Shown here one piece after another: positions 12,742 to 24,050 of a stretch of 64,000 nt of DNA (its first letter is position 1; each line of letters starts with the position of its first letter). The DNA comes from Metopolophium dirhodum (taxonomy: Eukaryota; Arthropoda; Insecta; Hemiptera; Aphididae), in contig NC_083566.1 of the NCBI RefSeq assembly GCF_019925205.1, positions 15,686,001-15,750,000 of the forward strand, written 5' to 3'. A program made the translations under genes and the position numbers. The notes below the pieces were generated by a model, which was not told the DNA's origin, did not search any database, and saw only the letters and a program-made list of their open reading frames with translations.

Positions 12742-12864
12742 GATGGCGGCCTCTCTCTCCAGACACCGTGACTGCCCGAAGAGAAGTGCCGCCCGCGACC
12801 TAGGTTCGAACCGCCGACGGTGCACGTCGCAACCGACGCCTTAGTCCGCTAGGGTACTCCGTCC
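12742..12864 (-). ncRNA. tRNA-derived SINE-like insertion
   Basis: On the - strand, from 12864: an A-box-like TAGCGGACTAAGG (12851-12839), then a B-box-like GGTTCGAACC (12812-12803) 26 nt further on. These are the internal RNA polymerase III promoter elements of a tRNA-related gene. The flanks are CTTTAATATT at 12732-12741 and at 12865-12874, a perfect 10-bp direct repeat that fits target-primed retroposition. The 123-bp GC-rich insert contrasts with the AT-rich repeat around it. It is not a functional tRNA: the A-to-B spacing is short and no cloverleaf was drawn. There is no clear poly-A tail. SINE identity is inferred. Confidence 0.6.
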
Positions 12865-13021
12865 CTTTAATATTTTTTTGAGTAAATTAATTTAGAACGT
12901 AATATTATACTAATAACTTATTTAAAAATAATATTGTTGGGAATTCCTCGACATGAGTATATTTCTTAGATTGTTTATTAACTATATAATTTTCTCATTT
13001 TTTGTTATACGTTTAAGTAGC

Positions 13022-14195
13022 ATTATTTTAAATTCTGAGCGGAGCGATGATTGTATAGATTTTACAATGATGTGTGTTTTTTTTTTAATTTTTAGTCTGT
13101 CATCACCTTTTAGGACAGTAAAAGTGTTTATATTTTCTCCAACAGTATCTTTTCTGATAGGAAAGTGAATCTAGTTGATACTTTGGGGGGTGAAATGTAA
13201 AAATGTCCAGTAGTTTTCAAAAAAGCCGTGATAAATAAATAAAAAATTAAGGAAAAACGGGAATATTTACGCAAAATTGATTTCGGTTTTTGGTGTAACT
13301 TATTTAGACCGTATAGAATATAGATACATGCAATTTTTACTGAATGTTTATATTAGCATTTTCTATACACGATAACATTTTCCAAATATTTTGAAAAATT
13401 TTTCTTTTTAAATCTAAGATTTGAAAATGTGATATACATGATTCTTCTTAAGTTTATCTACCTTTAAAAAAAAAAATGTCTACACGAAAATCAAATTAAA
13501 TTTTTATGAGCGTTTGAAGTTCATATTCTTACAAGATTGGATATTCACTAGATTTCTCATGTGGCGATTTTGTTATTTTGTTGTAATTCAAAAACGAATA
13601 ACCTGTAGATACATGAAAACTTCACTGAATGTTTATTTTATCAATTTCTATACTTGGTAAAATGTTCAAAATATTTTAACTGGTTTTGAGCGTTTTACGA
13701 ACAATTTCAAATTTCAATTTTTTTAGTTTTTTTTTTCTATGAATATCAATAAAGTTTTATCTGTTGGGCCAAAAACTGTGTAAACTTAAAACAAGGTACC
13801 TGATATATTCTTACAATAGCAGTTGAAAAATATTAAAAATACATAAGTGCAATTTTTTTTAAGATTGGAATTTTGACAACATTTATCAAATTTAAAATTT
13901 AATAATTATTTTGTAGTTAAAAATTTATAAAATGTTCAACTTATATAGCTAAAGATTAAAAATGTATAACAAGGTTCCACGAAACTAGGTTATATATCAA
14001 TAATTAATTACTTAATTCACAATAATATCATCAAATATAGGTACCTACTTAGTAATATCATAAGGTGACTGACTGTCTTCGCTCAGAATCGTTTTTCTTA
14101 TACAATGATATTATATCATTGAATTCAAATTTTACACCATCCATTACAGTGACCCACTTACAGCAGAGCGACACCCACTTGCACAAATTTTTTTA
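13022..14195 (-). repeat. Dispersed repeat family R, copy 6 (inverted)
   Basis: Read on the - strand it has the 5' block CGCTCTGCTGTAAGTGGG (near 14180) and CACTGTAATGGATGG, and the 3' end near 13040 (TCGCTCCGCTCAGAATTTAA). It faces copies 2-5 head-to-head. Confidence 0.75.
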
Positions 14196-14965
14196 ATTTT
14201 ATTTTTTGTCAGGTCTTCTTTTTACACCCTAAATATCACTTTTCTATTTCTATAGACTATAATACTCAAATATTACCTCAAACGAACAAACTTAATACCT
14301 ACATTTCTCATATTCCCGCCAAAACTTCATCAAAATCTACCTTTATCAAAAAAAAAATGTTTACAAGAAAGTCAAATAAAATTTTTATGAGCGTTTGAAA
14401 TTCATATTTTTTTAACATTTGATATTAACTCGATTTCTTACGTAACGATTTTCCTATTTTGTTTTAATTTAAAAACAAATAACTGTAGATATATGAACAT
14501 TTCACTGAATGTTTATATAAGTATTTTCTATACACCATACAATTTTGAAAATATTTTGAATCTTTTTGAACTGTTTACGGACATAGTCAGTTTTCAATAT
14601 ATGTGAAAATGTAATACAAGGCTCCTGATATATTGTTACAATAGCAGTTGAAGAATATTAAAAATCAAATTTAAAATTTAATAATTATATTGTAGTTAAA
14701 AATTTATAAAATGTTCAACTTTTATAGCTAAGGATTGAAAATTTAAAATAAGGTTCGACGTAAATAGGTTATATATAAATTAATTTATTCACAATAATAT
14801 CATCAAATATGCTTAATAATATCATAGGGTGACTGACCGTCTTCGCTTAGAATTGTTTTTCTTATACAATGATATTTTATCATTGAATTCAAAATTAACA
14901 CCATCTATTACAGTGACCCACTTACAGCAGAGCGACACCCACTTGCCCAAATTTTTTTTATTTTA
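14196..14965 (-). repeat. Family R, copy 7 (inverted, partial), part of a tandem duplication
   Basis: 14340-14965 repeats the 5' half of copy 6. The sequence beyond each copy's 5' end is also duplicated: 14196-14335 matches 14966-15037 plus 15815-15900, including ACTATAATACTCAAATA and CAAACGAACAAACTTAATAC. So a segment of repeat plus flank was duplicated in tandem. The second copy was later split by the element at 15038-15806. Confidence 0.6.
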
Positions 14966-15037
14966 TTTTTTGTCCGGTCCTTTTTTTACACCCTTAATAT
15001 CACTTTTTCTATTTCTATAGACTATAATACTCAAATA

Positions 15038-15806
15038 CGGTGTGTACTAGTTGCGGTCATAATCAAAAATTACATACTAGTTGCGGTCACCCCTCAAAAA
15101 GGTTACATACTTAGGACTGTCTACACTTTTATTTTTTGTGTAGGTATGGTTAAAAATGTTGATACTTATGTTTAAATTACGTGGTTAAACTTGTGTCGAA
15201 ATATAGTATATAATAGTAAACTTGTGTCAAAATATAATATGTATATAATAATAATAATAAATTAAAATTTTAAAATTTTGTAGAAATAAATTTAAAGGAA
15301 ATTGACTTTAGATATTCAAGCCGATTTATTTCACCTTCTTCACAATATTGTATTTGTTGCGCTAAAAAATGCTCTTTTTCTATTGAAATTTTATTAACAC
15401 GACTGGTCACGACTTTTGTACAATTCATTTTTAAATAGCCATTCGTTTGAATTTCATTTAAAGCGTCAATAAATATAAAAATATTAGGATGAGAATGGTA
15501 AAATTGAGCTTTGAATGAAAACTTTCGCATACATTTGTTGTTCGTGTTATGGAAGACGAACATTCAGCCCATAATGACGGTGGATATCTCAAATATTCGA
15601 AACTATCGGAGTATACAATTTAATCAATTTTATTTATAAACATTACAGATAAGTAGTGGTGTTCCCACATATTATATACGCTGTGTGCATTATATACAAC
15701 TTTGATAAGCTATGAACGCAACTAAGATATTACCTAAATTGGCGTGACCGCAACTGTTATATCTGTTTATCTCAAAAATCGTCATGACCGCAACTAGTAT
15801 GCAGCC
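15038..15806. mobile_element. TIR DNA transposon remnant, Mutator-like suspected
   Basis: The left end CGGTGTGTACTAGTTGCGG and the right end, reverse-complemented GGCTGCATACTAGTTGCGG, share TACTAGTTGCGGTCAT. A second subterminal TACTAGTTGCGGTCA lies inside the left end. The flanks are CTCAAATA at 15030-15037 and 15807-15814. The paralogous empty site at about 14268 reads straight through, confirming insertion. Superfamily assignment rests only on the enclosed short frame and the 8-bp TSD; hAT would also give 8 bp. Confidence 0.75.
15270..15563 (-). pseudogene. Possible transposase C-terminal remnant
   Basis: A 97-codon frame beginning with ATG, inside the TIR element at 15038-15806. The segment FYHSHPNIFIFIDALNEIQ resembles, from memory, the C-terminal part of MULE/FLYWCH-type transposases of aphids (an HPNI..F...L..IQ pattern). 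It has no catalytic DDE region and is far too short for a transposase, so it would be the tail left by internal deletion. Lysine- and aspartate-rich composition and no membrane segment are all that can otherwise be said. The assignment is tentative. Confidence 0.35.
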
Positions 15807-15825
15807 CTCAAATATTACATCAAAC

Positions 15826-16015
15826 GAACAAACTTAATACATTATCTCATATTGCCGCCAAAACTTCATCAAAATGTATCGAGAAAATGTTTTTTGATCA
15901 CATTTGGCTATGATAACAAAAAAGTTTGACCCGATGGCAAATATTAAATTATTTATACAGAATAGTTAATTTTGCCCCATGCGCCTTTATACCCCAGGTT
16001 ACATACAGTCAAAAA
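15826..16015. repeat. Dispersed repeat S (ends near ACCCCAGGTTAC)
   Basis: ATCTCATATTGCCGC, AACAAAAAAGTTTGACC and ACCCCAGGTTA occur here. They occur again in inverted orientation at 23880-24050 (TAACCTGGGGTAT, GGTCAAACTTTTTTGTTATC, GCGGCAATATGAGAT). Non-coding; family unknown. Confidence 0.6.
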
Positions 16016-17584
16016 TAAATTTTACGTCATAATCAGGTTTTTAATTAAATATATAAAATTATTTTATAAATCCATAATCAGTAGGTATAGGTTTTTTATG
16101 GCTTATGGATATTTTATCATAATCATTGATGAATATTACGTTCCATAGGCGGACATTTGGTTGAATTTTTAGGGAGTCTAGAGTAATCCAATGGAAAGTG
16201 ACTCACAGCGGCCACGCCCCCGCACCCCCTATCAAAGAACTAGTACACTATAGAGTATAGGTGCCTATTGTAATATACTATACCTAATAGTATAATACTA
16301 TTGTCTACTTTTATCAAGCTAATACCTATATTTACCATCTTCAAAAACTAAAAGACGTTTTCAAACGGTGAACTTAGATAATACCCACCTAAACACTGAA
16401 AACAAAACTCACACGATTTCCGTTATCTGCACTGTTCTTTAATCGTTATTATCATTATAATATTATCTAGGATCTAATGACCATTCATTATCGCCACCTT
16501 AGCTCATTGTCTATTTGTAGGTACTTTGTCTATAATGCTCGCAACCAGTTCGGAGAATATAACTTTTTATAACGGTTATGGGGTTCTTGTCGTTTCATGT
16601 CGTGTTTTAATGTGTCTTCGTGTCATGCATTTTTTTGTTTATACCACGATTTAAGATAGTATGGTTGCACAACGACCCATTAGAAAAATGTTATCACATG
16701 GCATTGAATCGAAAAGTCATGTGATCTACGGGGGCCCCCGCATACAGCGCTCATATCGGTTCAAATTAAAACTAATAAAAATTGTTATGTTATACCTATA
16801 TACAATAAAAATATATATAATGATCGTATTATATTATAAATTATAAAATAGTCAACTAGAAGCGCTAGTGCTGGGGGTTCGATTTAAATCCAATGCCGTC
16901 TTATCAGGGGTATGAAACTCCGTGAATTGGCCGATTCGGGTGATTATGGCCTTGAACACGATTTCCAGGGGGGCGTGGCATACGTGAAATAGGGAATGGT
17001 AAACAAGCCGACCCTGCGTAGCGTATCCCGCCATAGTCTTGGAACCGTTTTCATAATATTGGTAACCATGGGTCTAACATCAGGTTGGTGCGTGGAACCG
17101 TTTTCATGTTTTTAACAGGTTCAGACTTCAGATCATAGGTAACCAAGACCCCAATCAGCTGATCGAGTTTCACTTCTATATTGTTCTATGATATAACGCA
17201 TCTCAATGAGGGACTATATAATATTTATTATATATAATGTGCTTATAATTATTTACATGGAGGGAATACGCTATATATCCATCCAAAGTATAATAATTAA
17301 TGATCTAATCATAAATGTAACCACACGGCCAAAAGTTTAATAATTTATATTTTTCAACTATGCGGTATCGTGTGATAAAATAACGATATACCGTATGACA
17401 CGCATGTTTGAAATATACAGGTTATTGCATAATGACTCGGATTGTTATCATCAGAAACAAAATGGCTGTGTAAAAGGATATCACAAATATAAATTATTCT
17501 TATCATCAAAAACACGCTGACAAAAACTAACAAATTCAAAATTTCCGTACATGTATACTTGATTATTATTGACTCCATTTATAC
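16016..17584. other. Intergenic, no gene supported
   Basis: A GC-richer patch at 16850-17160 contains a short duplication, TGGAACCGTTTTCAT at about 17039 and 17094. The 60-codon frame there shows no domain. The remainder is AT-rich. Confidence 0.35.
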
Positions 17585-17659
17585 CATTTTTGTTTTTATC
17601 ATCAAATATTTGTTTGAGAAGAGGTATAAATGCAATAACTTTATATATTTAAACCATGG
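17585..17659 (+). repeat. Inverted repeat arm flanking the gag-only retroposon (left)
   Basis: TTTTTATCATCAAATATTTG and TATAAATGCAATAAC match the reverse complement of 19611-19694. Without the 1.48-kb retroposon the two arms would lie about 550 bp apart, as in a TIR or foldback element that was the landing site. Confidence 0.6.
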
Positions 17660-17725
17660 TATGATATAATGTATAATAATTTATTATCTAAATAGAACAC
17701 ACTGTTCAGCCAATCAGAGAAAATT

Positions 17726-19208
17726 TTTTTTTTTTTTTATTTTTATTAGCTTTTAGTCGGATACTATTACAGCTCAACAATTATACATCATACATATTAT
17801 AATAAGATATTGTACATTATACATGATAAGAAAGCAATTAAAGTTAGAAAGGTATATACTATTTAGACAGATAAAGAAATAACAATGCTATTAGTATGGA
17901 AAACATTTTACAGAAATAGCTACGGAGATAGGGAAGTTTTGGGGATTAATGTGTGAAGAAATGAAGAGAGGAGAGTAATTAGAGGACTGATTAAAGAATT
18001 GAGATTAGTGATAAAGTTAGAAAATAGGACGGAAAAATTATCTGTGAAAGAATCTTGAGTCCGGGTGGCTTCAGCGTATGATTTTGGTCTGGAATGAGGG
18101 TTAAGCGCCGGAACTTTGACTGGAGAAACATTGAGGAGTCTTGAGTTTTTTTTTTTTGAGCACTTTGGAGAACAGGACAACCCCTGAAGTTGGCGGTGTG
18201 GTCACCGGAGCACAGGGCACATTTAGCCGGACTATTCCGATCTTTGGAACATTCATTTGTGTGATGATTTGCTCCGCATTTAACGCAGCGCGCGACGTGG
18301 TGACAATAGTTTTGCGTGTGGCCGTATGATTGGCAATTATGGCACTGAGGAGCACCGCGGTTCTTTTTGTGTGGTTTTTCTATAATAACTTTGGTATTAA
18401 GTAAAGACGAAATTTTAGTGATATCCACATTGTTTGTATCTTGGGAAACTTCTATAAAAAATAGAGGTAAGGGGCGTTTGTTTTTATCTAATATGTTTTG
18501 AACACGTACGACAGAATGTCCCAATTCAGATAGAGCAGAAACAATATCAGTTTCAGTGGTAGAGAAGTGTAAATTTCTGATAACAAAATATCTGACTGGA
18601 CGAAATTGACGAGGTTTGAATGTGTGGAATTTGGCGTCGGTGTCATTTAAATGTTTCACAATTATGTTGAAATTTGACATACCCGAGGGCTGAACAATGA
18701 GATATGAAGTTGACGATTTGCAAGTGAATCCATTCGGACCGATAAGATTCGTTAAGAGGTTTTTGAATGATGAATAGTTTAAGATATCTTTGATGTAAAT
18801 TGGTGGTGCTGGAGAATCTTCACCCTGATCGGGAATGTGTGGGTTGCCATGAGTAGATTTGGATGGCGTTTCATTTTCGTCGGAGTCGAGAACGGCGTAT
18901 CTGTTTGGTGTGACGAAAAACTTTGATTTTTTTTTATCGCCAGGAGTAGGTGATAAAGACGAATTGGACAGATTACGTTTAGAATGTTTTAAGTTGGAGG
19001 GAGTAAGTGACGAAACGGGACTCTTACTCGGATCTGGGGTTTTCACAAGAAAGTAATTATCGTCGACCTTGGTCAAATGAATCATTTTTAGGTCTAAGAT
19101 AACAACCGATTGTTGACAATAAAATCAATTAACGAGCGTACAACGGAGATAACGGAACGAACACAGTGCGAGATACGTGCGTTCATGATGAGCGCAGCGG
19201 CCGAACTG
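17726..19208 (-). mobile_element. Gag-only jockey-type non-LTR retroposon with TSD
   Basis: Bounded by a 13-bp direct repeat, ATCAGAGAAAATT, at 17713-17725 and 19209-19221. On the - strand it begins CAGTTCGGCCGCTGCG, has a short 5' UTR and one ORF1, then about 190 bp of 3' UTR. It ends in AATAAAAATA plus a pure A tail (the T run from about 17726). There is no endonuclease or RT reading frame between ORF1 and the 3' UTR. It starts with CAGT like the full-length jockey-type copy at 28390-32795, so the 5' end appears complete. It is either a non-autonomous lineage mobilised in trans or an internally deleted copy. Confidence 0.85.
17920..19085 (-). pseudogene. Retroposon ORF1 (Gag-like, zinc knuckles), one frameshift
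   Basis: The ATG is at 19085. The first about 310 codons are open: a basic, serine-rich N-terminus, a central region containing PVRYFVIRNLHFSTTETDI (the PRE_C2HC-associated type of jockey ORF1), then CCHC-type knuckles (CHNCQSYGHTQNYC; CVKCGANHHTNEC; CALCSGDHTANFRGC). The product would bind element RNA and form the retroposon RNP. At the 13-T run near 18143-18155 the frame slips. The homologous tail (SYAEATRTQDS and a hydrophobic ISPLITLLSS end) continues in the next frame to a TAG at 17920-17922. The other jockey copy has the same tail (SYAQATTTD, INPLISLLTT), supporting slippage in an A-run rather than a different end. Length about 385 residues matches that copy (387). Confidence 0.85.
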
Positions 19209-19610
19209 ATCAGAGAAAATTATTTTACACAACACGACACGATACAATTTTTCAGTAGTATTATAGCTGTAATATATTATATATATTTGACCATGAGTAG
19301 CATCACCGTACATTTTTACCTCCATCTGTTGGCTGAATATTTAACAGTTTTTAAATAATAGTAGAAAAGATAATTAAAGTAAATAACGGTAATAATAACA
19401 TTTCGAATAGCTTAAATTTTGTAGGGCTATTGAAATTTCTGGGGGGAGGGGGTGGCAAAGCCCATGGTAGGTACACAGAATATAACCTATACTCTACAGT
19501 ATACACAAATAATAAACTGTACCGAATACAAATTATCACACTTATTCACATGTATTGTGCTGGACAAGGGGCGTTCTATACAATATTCATAGTATATAAT
19601 TTAATATAAT

Positions 19611-19694
19611 AGTCATGGTTGAATATACAAGGTTATTGCATTTATATCTTACATCCATCTCAATCAAATATTTGATGATAAAAACAAAAAAGGC
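19611..19694 (-). repeat. Inverted repeat arm flanking the gag-only retroposon (right)
   Basis: Reverse complement of 17585-17659, with shared TATCATCAAATATTTG and ATAAATGCAATAACCTTGTA. See the left arm. Confidence 0.6.
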
Positions 19695-19699
19695 ACCAC

Positions 19700-22480
19700 A
19701 AAAATGATTATTTATTTTTTATACATGTTTAAATGTCGATAAAAGCTAACATATTATACATTTGTTATTAGGTATTAACACGATTTAATATAGTCTTAAA
19801 TCGTGGGTTATAGCAATATTCAATATCAGACAAAAATGTTTCGTTAAAAATTTGATTACTTAAATTAGATTAGTAAGTTATCAATAAATCAATCCACAGA
19901 TTGGCCTTTATCAAAAATAACTTAAACGGATGCCAAATAAGACTTCGTGATAAGCACGTTATTATTTACCAAGTCTTCTACTATGTTACTATACTACGCT
20001 CTTAAATCTTAATCTACAATGCAAAATGTTCCATAATTTTCGGGAATATTTCTGAATAACACATTATGTTATCCTTCAGTTTGTTCTAAAATCCTTAAAA
20101 TAATATAATGTATAACAAAATTGGTTCAATAAATAAATTATAGAAGCTGGCATGTACGCACTCGGGATTTTTGTTTGAGGGAGTAGGGGCTTACAAATTT
20201 CCCTACTTTTTTTACATACAAGTAAACTATTACCACTAATTTTTATAATCATTTTTTTAAATTAATTTTCACAAAATAGTAGGTATGTACTTACATAATA
20301 ATATTATGTTGTACCTATGTGTTTATAATTACATTCATAATATTTATAAATATCAAAGGTAACTATAAATATTATAATATAACTAAACATGACGTATCAG
20401 TTTAAAATTAAATCAGTTTTTGATTTATTATAGAGATTTTTTCGGAGTTGATATTTATTATGTTAAGAATAAGTACCTACCTACAACAAATTTTTAATTT
20501 AGATTTTAAACTATAATAATCACATTCGAACACGCATACATAATAAACACAACGGTTAAATCGAATAATCTGAACGTCCAAATGAGACTTCATGCCATAT
20601 ACAGTATCGACAGTCATAATTATTATTATTAAGCACTTATCGATCAAAGGTGACTGCTGACAATCCGACGTAGTCACTATAGTACCTACCTATAAAGGAT
20701 AGAATACGTTAGAAATCTAAAAAAATTATTTTCACCGAAATAATCGATCAGCGATTGCCACAAACCTTATGTATTTATTTAGGTATTACAACTATTAATG
20801 TGTATCATTATCAAACATAATAATCAATTTTGAAGAACAAAGCATCATCATTCATAATTAATTTAAGATATTTGTAACAAAACACTATGCTATGATAATA
20901 ACAATTAATTTTTTGGGTGAGGGGCTCAGTAATAAACCTCCTTCGGTGTGCCACTGGAATCCGGACTAAATGTAAATTATTCATATTGGATTGTAAAATT
21001 ATCGTTGGTTAAATTATAATTTTACTTTCCAAATTTCCAAACTATTTAAAATGATTTTATAAATATTAATGGATAATTAATTATCAAACAATAAGTAAAA
21101 TTATGAAAAACACCTTATTAACCTTAAATATCACCACACATATTTTTTATCGTACCTACAGAATTAAACAAAATTAATTATAAATATTATATATTTATAA
21201 ATTAAAATAGTAATATAATATAGGCAAGCAATATTTGACAGACCCGCTACTTGTATACGAAAAACGATTCTGAGAGGATTTGATCGTTAGCCTATAATCT
21301 ATTGGGTACTAATTATATTTTATTATATAACTAGCTGCTGGTGTAACTCACTGAGACTAGGTACTGATTTCGGAGACAATATCGTTAAAATTATATTTGA
21401 CCTGTCAGTAACGTCGCACGTTAGTGGTTGGTTAAAACTCAAAAATTTGAGAAGATGATAAGGATTTGTGATATGGATTGATCATAAAGATTAGGTATAA
21501 GGATTTTTGATAAGGCTTGGCACTTAAGTAATATCGATCCAAAAGTAAGAAAGTTTAAAAGTCGAGTTCGAGTATCTAGAAAGTACTCATGGTCCGTGGA
21601 AATCGGTTATTTAACGGACTTGTAACGGTTCCCGGCGTATTCCTGGTGCTTAGTCACCTAGGTATATCGCAAAAAATATGCAACAGCATAACAGATGGTA
21701 CGCAATCCGCTGCGGGTTGTGAATACAATGATGAGTGACAGAAAGTTAAAATTGTAATTTGCAAAAACCCATTAAAGGACATAGGGCGTGGTCACTCACA
21801 CACTCAGATATGGTTCAGTCTTGTGTGATTTTATGAAAGTTGAAAAGTCTAAATCGATATTATGATTACACGAAAGCTGCGTTCGATTGTCTAGCGTACA
21901 CGTAAGCCACCCACGATTTCGATCTCGTGGTTTTATTAAGTTCAGATTGTGGTTACATTCATCGGTGACGAAGGTACATTGGTACCACTGATCCCGGTGG
22001 TATGACGTTTTTTTCTAATTCCGGAGGAATTATTATAGAAGTAATTGGTAGGTACTCAGATATTTAGAAATCGTTATTTGAAATCATTATTATTTGTTTA
22101 AATATTCATTTTCATCAACATATCAACACATCAATATGTGAGTGTGGATTTTTTAAAGTTTCTGTAAGAACTTCCCATGAGGAATCTTGTATCATATTTT
22201 CAAGTTTTAGCTATAAATCTGTAGCTATAATAATAAATTTATCAAGACAAAATCCGTCCATTCACATTGATTCTCCATAATTGGGAATTTTAATAAGCGT
22301 TTTTCTTCCTGGACCCTTTTACATTCACATAGGTGGAAAGAATCATTTTTCTTGATTTTGTCCACCTCTGCTCACGACTACTGAACTGATACAAATCTTC
22401 CCATTAAATTTCTAGTTCTCTGTTTGAATTTCTATTTCTTAAGTAAAAAAATAACACATTTGCGTTTTATTAGGATTTGG
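19700..22480. other. Intergenic, no gene supported
   Basis: AT-rich. AAAAACGATTCTGAGAGG at about 21260 is a small fragment of repeat family R. The 21400-22000 part is slightly GC-richer (a CACTCACACACTCAGA stretch, several ATCTCGTGG-like words) but yields no open frame with a recognisable domain. Confidence 0.35.
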
Positions 22481-23200
22481 GTTTAAGTGGTGTTTCTTGT
22501 AGTAGATGGATATTTCTTTCAGAGCTTTTTCTACTTATTAAACGTGTGTTTTTGGGAGGAGATCGCTAGGCCATCATCATACAAGTGTTTTGTATCGAGG
22601 TTCGTTGGGCGATCATTTGTGTAAATATTAAAAAGAGTTAGTTCTAATACGCTACTCTGTGGTAAACCACTGCGTTGGTTTCACCATCTACTATTTTTAC
22701 CTTGTAGACTGACATAGAAACGTCTTTTATATAGGAACATTTCAAAAATTATGGTAAATGTTATGTCTAGAGTTAGTTCGTAAGCTTTTCGCTTTAGTTT
22801 CCCAAAGTTTAATGTGGCAAAAGCTGCACTCAGATTCAATCAAAAACAGCTGTGACTTTTTTTACAAAACCGTCCTCTATGTGCTGTGTCAGGCTTAATA
22901 CCTGGCTCGTGCAACTCTTTCCTCCTCCACATTTTGGGAATTCGCATTTGTTCAATACATTAAATACATACTTGAGCCATTTTCAGGCTTGGGGTCCTAG
23001 ATTTGTATTTACTTTGTTTAAATACCGTTGATTCCTGCTGCTTTCCTTTTTTCATGATTTTTATGCGAGTTTTTAGTTCTTTGATTGTGAAATGAACATC
23101 AAAAAGGCTGGTCTCGTGCTTTTTAATTTAAACTTTCCAGTTTTAAAGTTTAGGATCAGTTGGCCACCTCATTTGCGGTCACGTTGTATTTATTGGTTCG
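22480..23200 (-). pseudogene. Decayed jockey-like LINE reverse transcriptase
   Basis: On the - strand, 22680-22566 reads RSGLPQSSVLELTLFNIYTN and then a YDDG motif (HLYDDGLAI). These are RT motifs of the jockey/CR1 type (a GLPQ.SVL..LFN block and the Y.DD catalytic block). Upstream in other frames are pieces such as SLTQHIEDGF and LYKRRFYVSLQG, as expected ahead of them. The frame changes several times and stops are frequent, so nothing can be translated as one protein. Neither the endonuclease domain nor the element ends were identified; AT-rich decay hides them. It belongs to a different lineage from the two jockey copies at 17.7-19.2 and 28.4-32.8 kb. Confidence 0.7.
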
Positions 23201-23879
23201 TTACATTTTTCACTGTTGAATTTTCAAATAAGGCACCATTGCTCTTTGACCTCGTATCTAACTCTTCCACTTTTTTTCCACTCCTTTTTTATCTCTTCGA
23301 CAATTTCATGTAACAGTATAATATCTCATACCTTCAACATTTTGACAAAAAACGCGCCTTCGTTATTGTTTATTTCGTATTCTTGTAATCTGGATTGTAG
23401 TGATTGGGATGAAAGTTGTTCGACATCCTTTTGCTATGTGTCTCTTTGAGACTTTCTTTATTATTTGAACAATAAGGTTTCGTAGTTAGGAAAGTAAGGA
23501 CAGTATGTTTAAATTTATCGTCCCCTTGCACAAATAGCTCTTGTAAATCATTGCTGAACATGAGATGACAGTTATTTGGTAGTTGTATAGAAGACGATTT
23601 GCATGGATCTGATTATACGGGTAGTATGTGTATTAATTCTTCTAATGAAGAAATACTAATATACCTATTTAATCTACTATTATTTCTTGAATGTTGTTAT
23701 TCTACAACCCATATTTCTGAATTCTTGGGATTCTTCTGAAAGTCGTCCTACGAAAAATAAATATGATAAAACATAATTTCAGTATTATTTTAAAAAAAAA
23801 TGTTTATCAATAGGCAGAACGGTGAATCGTATAAGATCAGCTCCATAAGGAAGTACTTCATATACACTTAGAATAACCT

Positions 23880-24050
23880 GGGGTATGATGGTATTCAATA
23901 TTTACCATCTGGTTAGGTTAGGTCAAACTTTTTTGTTATCATAATTTTATTATCATAGCCGAACGTGATATAAACATTTTCTCAACAATTGATAAAGTAT
24001 TGCGGCAATATGAGATAAAATATATTGTTTGTTTGATAATTATATCTCAT
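23880..24050 (-). repeat. Dispersed repeat S, second copy (inverted)
   Basis: Inverted relative to 15826-16015; shared words TAACCTGGGGTAT, AACTTTTTTGTTATCAT and GCGGCAATATGAGAT. Confidence 0.55.

Noticed and set aside
16852..17034. 60-codon - strand frame and a GGTTCGATTTAAATCC word resembling a tRNA B box
   Set aside because: No A box at suitable spacing, no cloverleaf, and no protein domain.
20150..20990. Possible transposon between GCACTCGGG and a CAGTGGCACACCG end
   Set aside because: The two ends do not match each other well and no TSD was found.
23092..23561. Short frames on both strands near the decayed jockey-like RT
   Set aside because: None carries a motif. They are by-products of a decayed LINE on the - strand.
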